From Candidatus Methylobacter oryzae (GTDB taxonomy: Bacteria; Pseudomonadota; Gammaproteobacteria; Methylococcales; Methylomonadaceae), in the NCBI GenBank assembly GCA_945861405.1, contig CAMAUL010000012.1, positions 1-60,201 on the forward strand: a stretch of DNA of 60,201 nucleotides, read 5' to 3'. Below are positions 16,645 through 24,374 of the stretch, piece after piece. Below the pieces are notes generated by a model that did not search any database, was not told the origin of the DNA, and saw only the letters and a list, made by a program, of their open reading frames with translations. A program made the position numbers and the translations under genes. Numbering within the stretch: position 1 is the first letter of the stretch; every line of letters begins with the position of its first letter.

Positions 16645-18474
16645 TTAGTTGTTATAGTGGATTGAAAGAAAGAAATTCCTGTCTGCGGTATTGTAGGTAT
16701 TAATTGTTTGATACTGTTTATCCAGCAGATTATTTAATTTTGCGCTCAGCGTCCAGTTTTTACTTAAATGATAAGCCGAGCGTAAATCAACGGTTACGTA
16801 ACCGGCAATCTTGGTTTTGTTAAGCATATCATCAAAACGGTCAGCTTGAGCCAGCACATTAGCGCCCAGATCAAACTGTCCGAATGAGCGTGATAAATCA
16901 TAAGATAAGGTTTTTTCCGCACGGCGCGGCAGTCGCGCACTAGACTCCCGGTTTTTAGGGCTTAACAGGTTCATGTTCAACTTGCTGTTCCAGCCCATTG
17001 TGTGAGTTCCGATTTCAGCCTCAATACCGTCAATTTGCGCTTTGCCAACGTTTTCTGCACTGGATTGAAAGGTTATCGGGTTTGTTACCGCCACGATCAA
17101 ATTGTCTATATTGGTATGATAACCGCGAATTTCCCATTGCATCCAGTCATGGTCGCCAGCCAGTCCCGCTTCGAAAGAAGTCGATTGTTCGGCTTTCAGG
17201 GAGGGGTTACCGAATCCCGGGAAATAAAGCTGGTTAAATGTCGGCGCTTTAAACGCATTGCCAAAACTGGCAAACGGGCTGATGCCGTAGTTTCCGTTAT
17301 ATCGCCAGCCGATATTGCCCGTCGCCTGATCGCCAAATGCCTCGTTTTTATCACCGCGTACCGATGCGTTGATAAAGTGGTCATCCAGAATGCGGCTGTG
17401 TAATTCGGTGAAAATGCCTGCATCATAACGGGAACTTTCGTTGTAGGCGGTTGAGCTGTCGACTTGATCCAGTCGGTAGTCGGAGCCGATAACCAGCTGA
17501 TGATCAGCGGACAAGGCAAGCTCATTCAGCCAACTGACGTTCCAGCGGGAACTGTTAAAGCGGCTGGAAAATATTCCATCAGGTGCAAAGTTGTCGCCGT
17601 CGTCGCGGCTTTGCCCCAGACGCAGTATCGAGCGCCAGTTATCAACAATGTCCATACTGGCTGAAGTACCTACAACCTGGTTGATAAATTCTGTTTTATT
17701 TGGGTTGCCGTCATATTCGGTTTCCCCCTCAGCCCGCATAAAAAACGCCTCAACTTCTGTATTGTTGTCAAAACGGTGACCTAATCGGGCATTCAGCGCC
17801 GTGTTCAGGTAACCGTCCTTGTCGGGTTGATTAACGCCGAACGGCCCCGTGGTTGGCTGCCGGGCATTAAAACCCTGAGAACCGAACTGCGATGAACCCA
17901 AGGTATACCAGCTGTTTTTCAATTTGCCGCTGACAGAGCCGGAAGCGCGGTAAGTATCATAGGAGCCGCCGCCTGCATCCAAGGTGACGCTGGGCTTATC
18001 CTCCCGCCCGCCTTTGCGGGTAAAAATCTGGATAACCCCGCCTATTGCTTCCGAACCGTATAGACTAGACTGAGGGCCGCGAATAATTTCCACCCGCTCG
18101 ACCTGATCGATGGGAATAAATTCAAAAGGTGTCGTACCCATAGTAACAGAGCCGACTTTAATGCCGTCAATCAACACCAATACGTGATCGGCATTAGTGC
18201 CGCGCATGAACACACTGGTAGTTTTTCCGTAGCCGCCATTTTGTGTGATGTCGATGCCGGTCGTACCGCTTAACAGTTCCGGCAAGGTTTTAGCTTGCAG
18301 GCGTTCAATATCCTTTCGGGTATAGACCGTAGCCGCAGCCGCCAGCTGATTTTTAGCCGTCTCTGTTCTGGTTGCCGTAACAACTATATCGGGAAGATTT
18401 TGCACAGTTTCCTGCGCCTGTAACTGGGCATTAAAACCCGTGAGTAATAATGAGCCGAAGATGAATTTTTGCAT
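16645..18474 (-). CDS. btuB: TonB-dependent vitamin B12 receptor (BtuB)
   Basis: Outer-membrane 22-strand barrel for cobalamin uptake. 609 residues with a signal peptide (1-20, ending LQAQ), TonB box DIVVTATR near 30, plug domain with VFMRGTNADHVLVLIDGIKV and the RGPQSSLYGSEAIGGVIQIF signature, then a long barrel with alternating aromatic strands. Length matches E. coli BtuB (about 614). The last residues are SIHYNN rather than a terminal aromatic, mildly unusual for barrel assembly. Expression should be shut off by cobalamin through the riboswitch at 18652-18840. Confidence 0.95.
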   Translation of the reverse strand: MQKFIFGSLLLTGFNAQLQAQETVQNLPDIVVTATRTETAKNQLAAAATVYTRKDIERLQAKTLPELLSGTTGIDITQNGGYGKTTSVFMRGTNADHVLVLIDGIKVGSVTMGTTPFEFIPIDQVERVEIIRGPQSSLYGSEAIGGVIQIFTRKGGREDKPSVTLDAGGGSYDTYRASGSVSGKLKNSWYTLGSSQFGSQGFNARQPTTGPFGVNQPDKDGYLNTALNARLGHRFDNNTEVEAFFMRAEGETEYDGNPNKTEFINQVVGTSASMDIVDNWRSILRLGQSRDDGDNFAPDGIFSSRFNSSRWNVSWLNELALSADHQLVIGSDYRLDQVDSSTAYNESSRYDAGIFTELHSRILDDHFINASVRGDKNEAFGDQATGNIGWRYNGNYGISPFASFGNAFKAPTFNQLYFPGFGNPSLKAEQSTSFEAGLAGDHDWMQWEIRGYHTNIDNLIVAVTNPITFQSSAENVGKAQIDGIEAEIGTHTMGWNSKLNMNLLSPKNRESSARLPRRAEKTLSYDLSRSFGQFDLGANVLAQADRFDDMLNKTKIAGYVTVDLRSAYHLSKNWTLSAKLNNLLDKQYQTINTYNTADRNFFLSIHYNN

Positions 18475-18651
18475 GTGTGTCCTCTCGGCAATTGCTCCTG
18501 CATTGCTCTACCTCCTGCATCCATGCAAGTCGTGCGCCGCCCGCGCATGGAAAGTTGTTTTAAACAACAGAGGACAAAAAAGACGGGTGGGTAATACGAA
18601 GATACACTGTCTTTTTCGTAGACAGCCCTCCGCTGTACCGAATTAAACTCT

Positions 18652-18840
18652 CGGGCCGGTCTCCGGGCTTATAAGTGGCGTTAACCTGAATCATCACCTT
18701 CCCATGCGTGAACACAGTGGCATCTTGATGAAACTTTACTTATATACCGTTGCGGGGGCAGCGTCGGATTTGGTGTGAACCTTACCGACTTCCCGTTTAA
18801 CCATTGGGTCTGAAAAACCCTCTGGAACCTGAAAGCAGAA
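18652..18840 (-). ncRNA. Cobalamin (AdoCbl) riboswitch
   Basis: Read on the minus strand, the region contains GGTTCCAGAGGG near the start, the conserved core GACGCTGCCCCCGCAACGGT, the B12-box-type GATGCCACTGTG followed by GGGAAGGTG, and closes with AAGCCCGGAGACCGGCCCGA. These are hallmark cobalamin riboswitch blocks in the right order. It ends about 180 nt upstream of btuB; that spacer probably holds the expression platform, but I cannot fold it reliably. Boundaries are approximate. Confidence 0.93.
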
Positions 18841-19084
18841 ACGATTATAAGGGATTATGCTGATAAAGCAAATTTACGACGTTACCTGACGCTGTCCAGC
18901 TAACTTTATAACCTTTGCTATTTTCTACATGGACTCGCTCGGGTAAATAGGAGACCGTGAACCCTGCAAAAGCGCGCAAGAATATTGATTCGTCGGGGAT
19001 GTCGTTCGCTCATCTAACTGCGCATCACCAAAATGTGCCGTTTTAACTTCTTCAAGCCATGACATCAATTTCTCCTATTAGGCA

Positions 19085-19119
19085 TTGACTTTGCAAATGA
19101 TAATCATTATCATTTGCAA
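19085..19119 (+). promoter_or_regulatory. Fur box and overlapping promoter of hemP
   Basis: Positions 19091-19119 form a perfect 29-bp palindrome centred on 19105 with core GATAATCATTATC, a near-ideal Fur box. A promoter overlaps it: -35 TTGACT at 19085-19090, 17-bp spacer, -10 TATCAT at 19108-19113. The predicted transcription start (about 19120) is within 1-3 nt of the hemP ATG at 19122. Fur-Fe would block RNA polymerase directly. The rest of 18841-19084 shows no gene. Confidence 0.9.
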
Positions 19120-19121
19120 CC

Positions 19122-19370
19122 ATGAGCAAACAACCTCCTGATCTTATCGAACCGCTGAACTTAACGCTTTCTGTAAAGCAGGACATAACGTCGGCTTTAC
19201 GATCACCAGGGATAGTGGAAGCGCCGGCAGTGACGGGATCACAGCCGGTGCGACAGCGTTTACACAGCGCGGAGCTATTTGGTACAGCGCGTGAGGTTGT
19301 TATTGAGCATGCCGGTGAAGAATACCGATTGCGTTTGACTCGTCAGGGTAAATTAATCCTGACCAAATAG
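19122..19370 (+). CDS. hemP: Hemin uptake protein HemP
   Basis: 82 residues. The C-terminal half carries the HemP domain: SAELFGTAREVVIEHAGEEY then RLRLTRQGKLILTK. The N-terminal half (1-50) is variable and probably disordered. HemP homologues are small Fur-regulated proteins near haem and iron uptake genes, and in Burkholderia one acts as a positive regulator of a haem receptor. No Shine-Dalgarno is possible, because the Fur box runs to 2 nt before the ATG; the mRNA is predicted leaderless. No haem receptor gene is adjacent. It heads the unit that continues with the CxxC protein and tonB-exbB-exbD. Confidence 0.88.
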   Translation: MSKQPPDLIEPLNLTLSVKQDITSALRSPGIVEAPAVTGSQPVRQRLHSAELFGTAREVVIEHAGEEYRLRLTRQGKLILTK

Positions 19371-19378
19371 TTTAGTTA

Positions 19379-19471
19379 TTGCACTTTATTGTCGGCAGGC
19401 TATTTTCTCCTCACCTGCAGTAACCTCTCCTCCTGATATTTGAGGATGGGCATGCCGACAATAAAGTGCAA
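19379..19471. repeat. Long inverted repeat after hemP
   Basis: A perfect 19-bp stem, 19379-19397 (TTGCACTTTATTGTCGGCA) with 19453-19471, encloses a 55-nt loop rich in CTCCTC. It follows the hemP stop by 8 bp. It could be a terminator/attenuator, an sRNA or a MITE-like element. A structurally similar 17-bp stem with a 50-nt loop lies at 33488-33571, again after a small-protein gene and before an iron gene. Confidence 0.8.
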
Positions 19472-19486
19472 AGAGTAAATAAGAAC

Positions 19487-19526
19487 AGCCAGCCACCCAA
19501 CACCTTCAGGAGTTGTTAGCCAGCCA
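19487..19526 (+). promoter_or_regulatory. AGCCAGCCA doublet upstream of the tonB unit
   Basis: AGCCAGCCA occurs at 19487 and again at 19518. The same doublet with slightly different spacing occurs upstream of the siderophore operon (22425, 22451) and the second TonB receptor (33713, 33738). Function unknown; possibly an RNA or protein binding site in the leader. The remaining sequence up to 19609 shows no gene. Confidence 0.45.
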
Positions 19527-19609
19527 ATGTCAAAGATGCGTACTGCTAAATCCAGTGCCGTCTAAACGCTGCACATTGCAGCTACCTAACATTTGGATGG
19601 CAAAAATCA

Positions 19610-19864
19610 ATGAACCCAATGAATTCAAATAAACAACACAAGAAAATAGGCCTTTCCGGTAACGGCGATTGTCGCGTGGCATTTTGTCCGGATTGCGGCA
19701 CATTAGAGATAAGCTTGGGCACATCAACGATACGCACCAATTCTGAATCGTTACACATACTTAGCTCGGTGTTAAATCACGCCAAAGTGCGGCTTGCCCA
19801 GATGCAAAATGCGTCTTTGACAAATGACGGCGCTCAGCAAATAAGGGTCGGTCGTGTTCACTAA
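19610..19864 (+). CDS. Small CxxC protein upstream of tonB
   Basis: 84 residues. The N-terminus is polar; then comes VAFCPDCGTLEISLGTSTIR with a CPDC pair, followed by a helix SESLHILSSVLNHAKVRLAQ. From the first Cys onward it aligns without gaps over 33 residues with the 74-residue protein at 33240-33464 (shared Cys-x2-Cys, Leu, N-x-E-S, L-N-x-A), so the two are probably paralogues. A single CxxC may bind metal in a dimer or act as a redox pair. Its 3' end overlaps the tonB start by 11 bp. The ribosome binding site is weak. Function unknown; both copies sit in Fur-linked clusters. Confidence 0.7.
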   Translation: MNPMNSNKQHKKIGLSGNGDCRVAFCPDCGTLEISLGTSTIRTNSESLHILSSVLNHAKVRLAQMQNASLTNDGAQQIRVGRVH

Positions 19865-20639
19865 AATAGGCTTCCCAGTGGCTAACTTCTATTTCCTGGA
19901 AAGTCGCCCTGCCCTCCTGTTGGGAAACATCAGTCACGGTGGAGTTACACGTATCCATGACCGCCCCTGGGTTGCGCTGAGTCTGGTGCTGTGCGCACAT
20001 CTGTCGGTGTTTGCGGCATTGCGTCCGCAACCGCAGCCTTTATCGATTGAGCCTATCTCCGAACCCATCATGGTTAGCTTGCTGAGCGCGCCGCAAACAG
20101 CGCCACAAAAGCCGGAACCACCCGCCACGCCGATACAAAAGGAACAAAAACCAATCAAGAAGCCGGTCAAAACACCGATCAATAAACCTGTGGCACCCGC
20201 CATCAAGCAAGCAAGTCTGCCTGTCACTCCGCCTGTGGAGCAGGCATCCATGTCCGCAACCCCGACCAGCTCGCCTGCTGCCGAACCGGAGACGAAGCCA
20301 ACGAACAACAAGCCTGTCCTGAGCGTAGCCGAAGGGGCCGCTGACACGCAGACATATCAGTCGCCCAGCTTCAATGCGGCTTATTTAAATAACCCGGCAC
20401 CCAATTATCCATCACTGTCGCGGCGATTGGGCGAACAAGGCTTGGTGTTGCTACGCGTACAGGTGACGGCGGACGGCACAGCCGACTCCGTGGAACTGCA
20501 AACCGGTAGCGGCTCGACCCGCCTCGATCAGGCCGCACTGGAAGCCGTCAAGAAATGGCAATTTGTTCCGGCCAAACGCGGCGAGCAATCGGTTAGCGCA
20601 TCGGTCGTGGTACCGGTCAGATTTTCAATAGAAGGATAA
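19854..20639 (+). CDS. tonB: TonB energy-transducing protein
   Basis: 261 residues. An inner-membrane anchor (about 41-56, WVALSLVLCAHLSVFAAL) is followed by a Pro/Lys-rich periplasm-spanning linker (about 65-165) and the C-terminal TonB domain (about 175-261) with YPSLSRRLGEQGLVLLRVQV and AVKKWQFVPA. It couples proton-motive force from ExbB-ExbD to the receptors in this window. The frame opens at GTG 19854, inside the end of the previous gene; the roughly 38 residues before the membrane helix are longer than usual, so a later start is possible. The linker contains NKPVLSVAEGAAD, encoded by a dispersed repeat (20314-20335). Confidence 0.9.
   Translation: MFTKIGFPVANFYFLESRPALLLGNISHGGVTRIHDRPWVALSLVLCAHLSVFAALRPQPQPLSIEPISEPIMVSLLSAPQTAPQKPEPPATPIQKEQKPIKKPVKTPINKPVAPAIKQASLPVTPPVEQASMSATPTSSPAAEPETKPTNNKPVLSVAEGAADTQTYQSPSFNAAYLNNPAPNYPSLSRRLGEQGLVLLRVQVTADGTADSVELQTGSGSTRLDQAALEAVKKWQFVPAKRGEQSVSASVVVPVRFSIEG
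20314..20335. repeat. Dispersed repeat inside the tonB linker
   Basis: CTGTCCTGAGCGTAGCCGAA (20314-20333) plus GG matches the widespread CTGAGCxxAGCCGAAG-type intergenic repeat half-site. Here it is translated in frame as PVLSVAEG in the flexible proline-rich linker. A related sequence lies in rlmG at 45928-45952. Confidence 0.55.
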
Positions 20640-20646
20640 AGTCATC

Positions 20647-21390
20647 ATGCAAGCAGAATATCTCTTAGACAACCTGAAATTCATCAGCCAGGGCGGCGCA
20701 GTCTCTATTACTGTAGCAGCGGGGCTGTTAGCCATGTCCATAGGAAGCTGGACTTTAATAGTCATAAAAGCGATACAGGCACGGCGCTTAAAAAGCAACA
20801 GCGCACTTTTTTTAGTACGCTTTTGGCAAGCCTCGTCGGCAACCCCATCATCAATGGCGACCGCCATGAGCGAAGATTTGAACAAAGCGGAAAACCCGTT
20901 TGCACGTCTTGCCATACAAGGCATTAACGCTGCCGACCATCACAATCGTTATACAGCGCAACGTCCGGACGAAACACGTAGTTGCAATGAATTTATTGCC
21001 CAGGCGCTACGTCGCATTATCGGTCAGGAAGCCATGCAGCTGGAAACAGGCCTCACTTTATTGGCATCGGTGGGCAGCATCGCCCCATTCATCGGATTGT
21101 TCGGCACAGTCTGGGGAATTTATCATGCCCTCGGCAGCATCGCCGTCGGCGGTCAGGCCACCATAGACAAAGTGGCGGGCCCGGTCGGCGAAGCGCTGAT
21201 CATGACCGCATTCGGCCTAGCGGTAGCCATCCCCGCCGTGCTTGCCTATAACGCCCTGGTACGCGATAACCGCCTATTAATGGGAGAAGTAGAAACCTTC
21301 GCCCACGATCTACATACTTATCTGACCACCGGCGTACCGCTGGCAGCCGTGCAAATTACCGAAATGACGCCAACAGAGGTGGCATTATGA
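20647..21390 (+). CDS. exbB: ExbB proton-channel subunit
   Basis: 247 residues of the MotA/TolQ/ExbB family. A first membrane helix (about 18-42, VSITVAAGLLAMSIGSWTL), a cytoplasmic region with LARLAIQG-like helices, and two further helices: LTLLASVGSIAPFIGLFGTV (about 136-160) and ALIMTAFGLAVAIPAVLAYN (about 182-202). These carry the conserved ExbB motifs. It forms the pentamer around ExbD that energises TonB. GGATAA precedes the ATG. It overlaps exbD by 4 bp (ATGA), so the two are translationally coupled. Confidence 0.95.
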   Translation: MQAEYLLDNLKFISQGGAVSITVAAGLLAMSIGSWTLIVIKAIQARRLKSNSALFLVRFWQASSATPSSMATAMSEDLNKAENPFARLAIQGINAADHHNRYTAQRPDETRSCNEFIAQALRRIIGQEAMQLETGLTLLASVGSIAPFIGLFGTVWGIYHALGSIAVGGQATIDKVAGPVGEALIMTAFGLAVAIPAVLAYNALVRDNRLLMGEVETFAHDLHTYLTTGVPLAAVQITEMTPTEVAL

Positions 21391-21815
21391 TCAGCTCAGG
21401 CGGATTCGGCGGGGACAATCACCATACCCAGCCGATGGCGGAAATCAACACTACGCCGATGGTGGACGTCATGCTGGTACTGCTGGTCATCTTCATCATT
21501 ACCGCACCGCTGCTCACCCACGCAGTCAAAATTGACTTGCCGCAAGCAGCAAGCCAACCCGATCAGGAGAAACCCGACACCGTCACCCTGTCGATTAATG
21601 CGGAAGGCAAACTGTTTTGGAACGATGTGTCATTTACAGATATGGAGCTTGCCTCGCGACTGGCGACAGTGGCGCAGAAACAGCCCCAACCCGAGCTGCA
21701 CCTTCGTGCCGAGCGAATCACGCCGTACCAGAAACTGGCCGAGATCATGTCAGCCGCGCAGAGCGCAGGGATCATGAAAATCGGCTTCGTTACCGATCCG
21801 ACGCCAAAAGAATAA
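21387..21815 (+). CDS. exbD: ExbD proton-channel subunit
   Basis: 142 residues. Cytoplasmic N-terminus with MAEINTTPMVDVMLVLLVIF; the Asp in VDVML is the proton-carrying residue of the single membrane helix. The periplasmic domain (about 45-142) has the usual LPQAASQ and LRAERITPYQKLAEIMSAAQ features. Length is typical. Third gene of tonB-exbB-exbD. Confidence 0.95.
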   Translation: MISSGGFGGDNHHTQPMAEINTTPMVDVMLVLLVIFIITAPLLTHAVKIDLPQAASQPDQEKPDTVTLSINAEGKLFWNDVSFTDMELASRLATVAQKQPQPELHLRAERITPYQKLAEIMSAAQSAGIMKIGFVTDPTPKE

Positions 21816-21853
21816 TTTTTTCAACCTCGCCCCCCCCACTCAAGGAAAATATC

Positions 21854-22303
21854 ATGAACAAAGACGAAGTATTGAAAATCCTCAACCGCATCATGGAGCT
21901 GGAATTAGCCGGCGTGGTGCGTTACACACACTACGCATTGATGGTGTACGGCTACAACCGCATCCCCATCGTTGACTGGATGAAAAAGAACGCCGACGAA
22001 GGACTCATTCATGCGCGACAGGCAGGCGAGCTGGTGACCTGGTTAGGCGGACACCCGTCGCTGAGTATCGGCCCGCTGCTCGAATCCCACCAACACGATT
22101 TAGGAGACATCCTGCGCGAATCGCTTGAGTCTGAAGATGAAGCCTTGAAGTCATACTACGAGCTACTCAACTTGGTCAAAGACAAAAGTATCCGGCTGGA
22201 AGAATACGCCCGCGATATGATCGTTGAGGAGATCGCACATCAGGATGAAGTGAACAAGATGCTGCGCAAGCCTGGACAGACCGAGGCATTTTCAGCGAAC
22301 TGA
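21854..22303 (+). CDS. Ferritin-like/bacterioferritin-type protein
   Basis: 149 residues from ATG 21854, which has AAGGA at good spacing; a longer frame from 21617 is an artefact over exbD. It forms a four-helix ferritin-like fold: RIMELELAGVVRYTHYALMV carries helix-1 Glu ligands, DEGLIHARQAGELVTWLGG helix 2, SESE-like ESEDEALKSYYELL helix 3, and MIVEEIAHQDEVNKMLR helix 4 with Glu/His ligands. It is close to bacterioferritin-family iron storage proteins, though I cannot confirm haem binding. Being 38 bp downstream of exbD, it is probably co-transcribed, joining uptake energy with storage. Confidence 0.85.
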   Translation: MNKDEVLKILNRIMELELAGVVRYTHYALMVYGYNRIPIVDWMKKNADEGLIHARQAGELVTWLGGHPSLSIGPLLESHQHDLGDILRESLESEDEALKSYYELLNLVKDKSIRLEEYARDMIVEEIAHQDEVNKMLRKPGQTEAFSAN

Positions 22304-22371
22304 TACCCAGAATGGGTTGGGTTTATCCGATCTATGCTGTTTTTGTTTTAACTTAATCGCATTGAAGCGGG

Positions 22372-22510
22372 AATAAGACCTACAAATCCGGCTTACGCAG
22401 TAATGCGTAAGCCACCCCTCATTTAGCCAGCCATCGCCTTGTGTGTGAATAGCCAGCCAGAAACAAGCTAACCACAACGAGTAAGGCGTTTATGAACCAT
22501 TATAAAAATC
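22372..22510 (+). repeat. Duplicated 5' leader, copy 1 (upstream of the siderophore operon)
   Basis: From about 22372 through the small ATG at 22492 and its first seven codons, the sequence aligns with 33656-33797, the leader and start of the second TonB receptor gene. Shared blocks include CAAATCCGGCTTAC, GTAAGCCAC, TTAGCCAGCCATCGCCTT, GTGTGAATAGCCAGCCA and the coding start (MNHYKNRS here, MKNYKNRP there). CGGCTTACGCAGTAATGCGTAAGCC-type symmetry at 22389-22413 forms a hairpin with perfect 8-bp outer arms. Copies are clearly homologous but diverged. Confidence 0.85.
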
Positions 22511-22548
22511 GCTCACTGCCGACGACCCTCCCGGAGGGATCGGCATGA
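22492..22548 (+). CDS. 18-residue leader peptide overlapping the first NIS synthetase
   Basis: ATG 22492 encodes MNHYKNRSLPTTLPEGSA and stops at TGA 22546-22548, which overlaps the NIS synthetase ATG at 22545 (ATGA). AAGGCG lies 6 nt before the ATG. The first eight residues resemble the N-terminus of the TonB receptor at 33777 (MKNYKNRP), so this looks like the 5' stub of a receptor gene fused to the siderophore operon. It may now set translational coupling. Expression is inferred. Confidence 0.5.
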   Translation: MNHYKNRSLPTTLPEGSA

Positions 22549-24374
22549 GCGCCCCTGTCGCTTGGCACACCTTTAGTGCAGCGCTGACTTCACCGCACTA
22601 CCAGACCACGCAACGCCGCGTGCTGCGACAATTGCTGGAGGCGCTGCTGTTCGAACAGGTGCTTATCGCTGAAATTACGCCAGACAGCCATGATAGCGTG
22701 TGCTTCGATATTACCGGGCGAGCGCAGGACGGCTCGTCAGTCCGTTATCGTTGCTGCGGCCGTATCAGCGACAGCTTCGGGCGTATCCGCCTGAACGATT
22801 CGCTGATTCTGCGCATTAGTTTGGAAGGCACAAGGCCTGTAGCATCCCTGCAGGAATTCTTGCTGGAAGCAGTCGCCATCGTCGATACGACAGAAATGCT
22901 ATTGGCGCGCTTCCTCCGCGAGATCCAGCAAACACTGCTCAAAGATACGCTAGCTCAACACGCCCGACAGCCGGATGCCTCCGAACGTGATTTGACGGCG
23001 CTGGAAGGGCAATTGCAGGACGGGCACCCGTACCATCCCTGCTATAAGTCGCGGATCGGCTTCGACCCTATCGACAATTTCGCCTATGGCCCGGAGTTCC
23101 AGCCGTCGGTACGTCTGGTCTGGCTGGCGTTGCGGCGGGAGTACGCCAGCTTGGCGGTTTGCCCCGGCATCAACCTCGATGACTTTCTTCGCCAGGAACT
23201 GGGCGCGGCCCAGCATGACCGGTTTATCGGCAAGCTTCAAAGCAGCGGGCTGGCAGCGCGGGATTACCTGCTGTTGCCGGTCCACCCGTGGCAGTGGCGC
23301 GAACAGATCGCGCCCGATCTGTTCCCGCTGCTGCAACGTCAGGATATAGTCTGGCTTGGCGAAGGCGAGGATGAATACCGGCCGCTGCAATCGATCCGCT
23401 CGCTGGCCAACTACAGCAAACCCAACGCGGCGCAGATCAAGCTGCCGATCGGCATCGTCAATACCTCCGCTGACCGGATCTTGTCGTGCCACAACGTCGA
23501 GAACGCGCCGCCGGTGTCGGATTGGCTGTGCGCTATCCGCGCCCGGGATAGTTTTCTGCTCGACAGCGGGCTGATTTTTTTGCGCGAAGTGGCCGGTATC
23601 ACTTACCGCGATCCTGACTTGCCGCCGTTTCTGCAAGCGCAGCAGTACGGCATGCTGGGAGCGGTATGGCGCGAAAGCGTCAATGGCTTGCTAAGTCCGG
23701 GAGAGTCGGCGGCGCCGTTTTCCGGCCTCTGCCAATGTGAAGCCGACGGCCAGCCATTCATTGCGTCATGGGTCGAGCGCCACGGTCTCGCACCTTGGCT
23801 CGACGCATTGCTGGAAGCGACTTTGCCGCCTCTGATCCATCTGCTCTACGCACATGGGATCGGCATGGAGAGCCACGCCCAGAATATCGTACTGATTCAC
23901 CGCCAAGGGATGCCCCGCCGCATCGCCCTGAAGGATTTGCCTGGCGGCCTGCGCTTCGTACGGCAGTTTCTCGCCGATCCGGAGCTCTGTCCACGATTGG
24001 CGCCGACGCCTTCGTTTCGCAAGCAGGTCAACGCGACAGCAGGCATGGAGGCTGCCACTCCGACCGAGGTACGGGATTATTTCCACGACGCCTTCTTCTT
24101 CATCAACTTCGGGGAGCTATCTCTTTTTCTGCGTCAGCACTATGGACTGGCGGAGGCCGATTTCTGGGAACGTATCGCGGCCTGCATCTACGGCTATCAG
24201 GCACGATATCCCGAGCTTGCTTCCCGCTTTGCCTGCTTCGACTTGTTCGCACCCACCATTCTGGTGGAGCAACTCGCCAAGCGTCGATTGTTCGAGGAAA
24301 CCGAAGCCCGTTTGCAACCAGTGTCCAATCCGCTGCATCGCTACCGGCAACAAGCCGGAAAAGAGGCGGCATGA
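22545..24374 (+). CDS. NIS siderophore synthetase 1 (IucA/IucC family)
   Basis: 609-residue ATP-dependent, NRPS-independent siderophore synthetase; joins a carboxylate (citrate or 2-oxoglutarate type) to an amine or alcohol. Family motifs: the ATP-binding HPYHPCYKSR at 161-170, LPVHPWQW near 245-251, ESHAQNIVLI with the carboxylate-binding region, and a C-terminal FhuF-like end. GGAGGG precedes the ATG. It is the first gene of a unit in which every biosynthetic gene overlaps or abuts the next. The order (NIS, MFS, NIS, decarboxylase) equals pvsB-pvsC-pvsD-pvsE of the vibrioferrin operon, but no pvsA-like ATP-grasp gene is present. The operon is G+C-rich compared with its flanks. Confidence 0.92.
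   Translation: MSAPVAWHTFSAALTSPHYQTTQRRVLRQLLEALLFEQVLIAEITPDSHDSVCFDITGRAQDGSSVRYRCCGRISDSFGRIRLNDSLILRISLEGTRPVASLQEFLLEAVAIVDTTEMLLARFLREIQQTLLKDTLAQHARQPDASERDLTALEGQLQDGHPYHPCYKSRIGFDPIDNFAYGPEFQPSVRLVWLALRREYASLAVCPGINLDDFLRQELGAAQHDRFIGKLQSSGLAARDYLLLPVHPWQWREQIAPDLFPLLQRQDIVWLGEGEDEYRPLQSIRSLANYSKPNAAQIKLPIGIVNTSADRILSCHNVENAPPVSDWLCAIRARDSFLLDSGLIFLREVAGITYRDPDLPPFLQAQQYGMLGAVWRESVNGLLSPGESAAPFSGLCQCEADGQPFIASWVERHGLAPWLDALLEATLPPLIHLLYAHGIGMESHAQNIVLIHRQGMPRRIALKDLPGGLRFVRQFLADPELCPRLAPTPSFRKQVNATAGMEAATPTEVRDYFHDAFFFINFGELSLFLRQHYGLAEADFWERIAACIYGYQARYPELASRFACFDLFAPTILVEQLAKRRLFEETEARLQPVSNPLHRYRQQAGKEAA

Noticed and set aside
21617..21853. Long N-terminal extension of the ferritin-like protein over exbD
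   Set aside because: It is another frame of exbD; ATG 21854 has a good ribosome binding site and gives the normal family length.
22389..22413. Second riboswitch upstream of the siderophore operon
   Set aside because: Only a short hairpin is visible, with no conserved aptamer core; treated as part of the duplicated leader.
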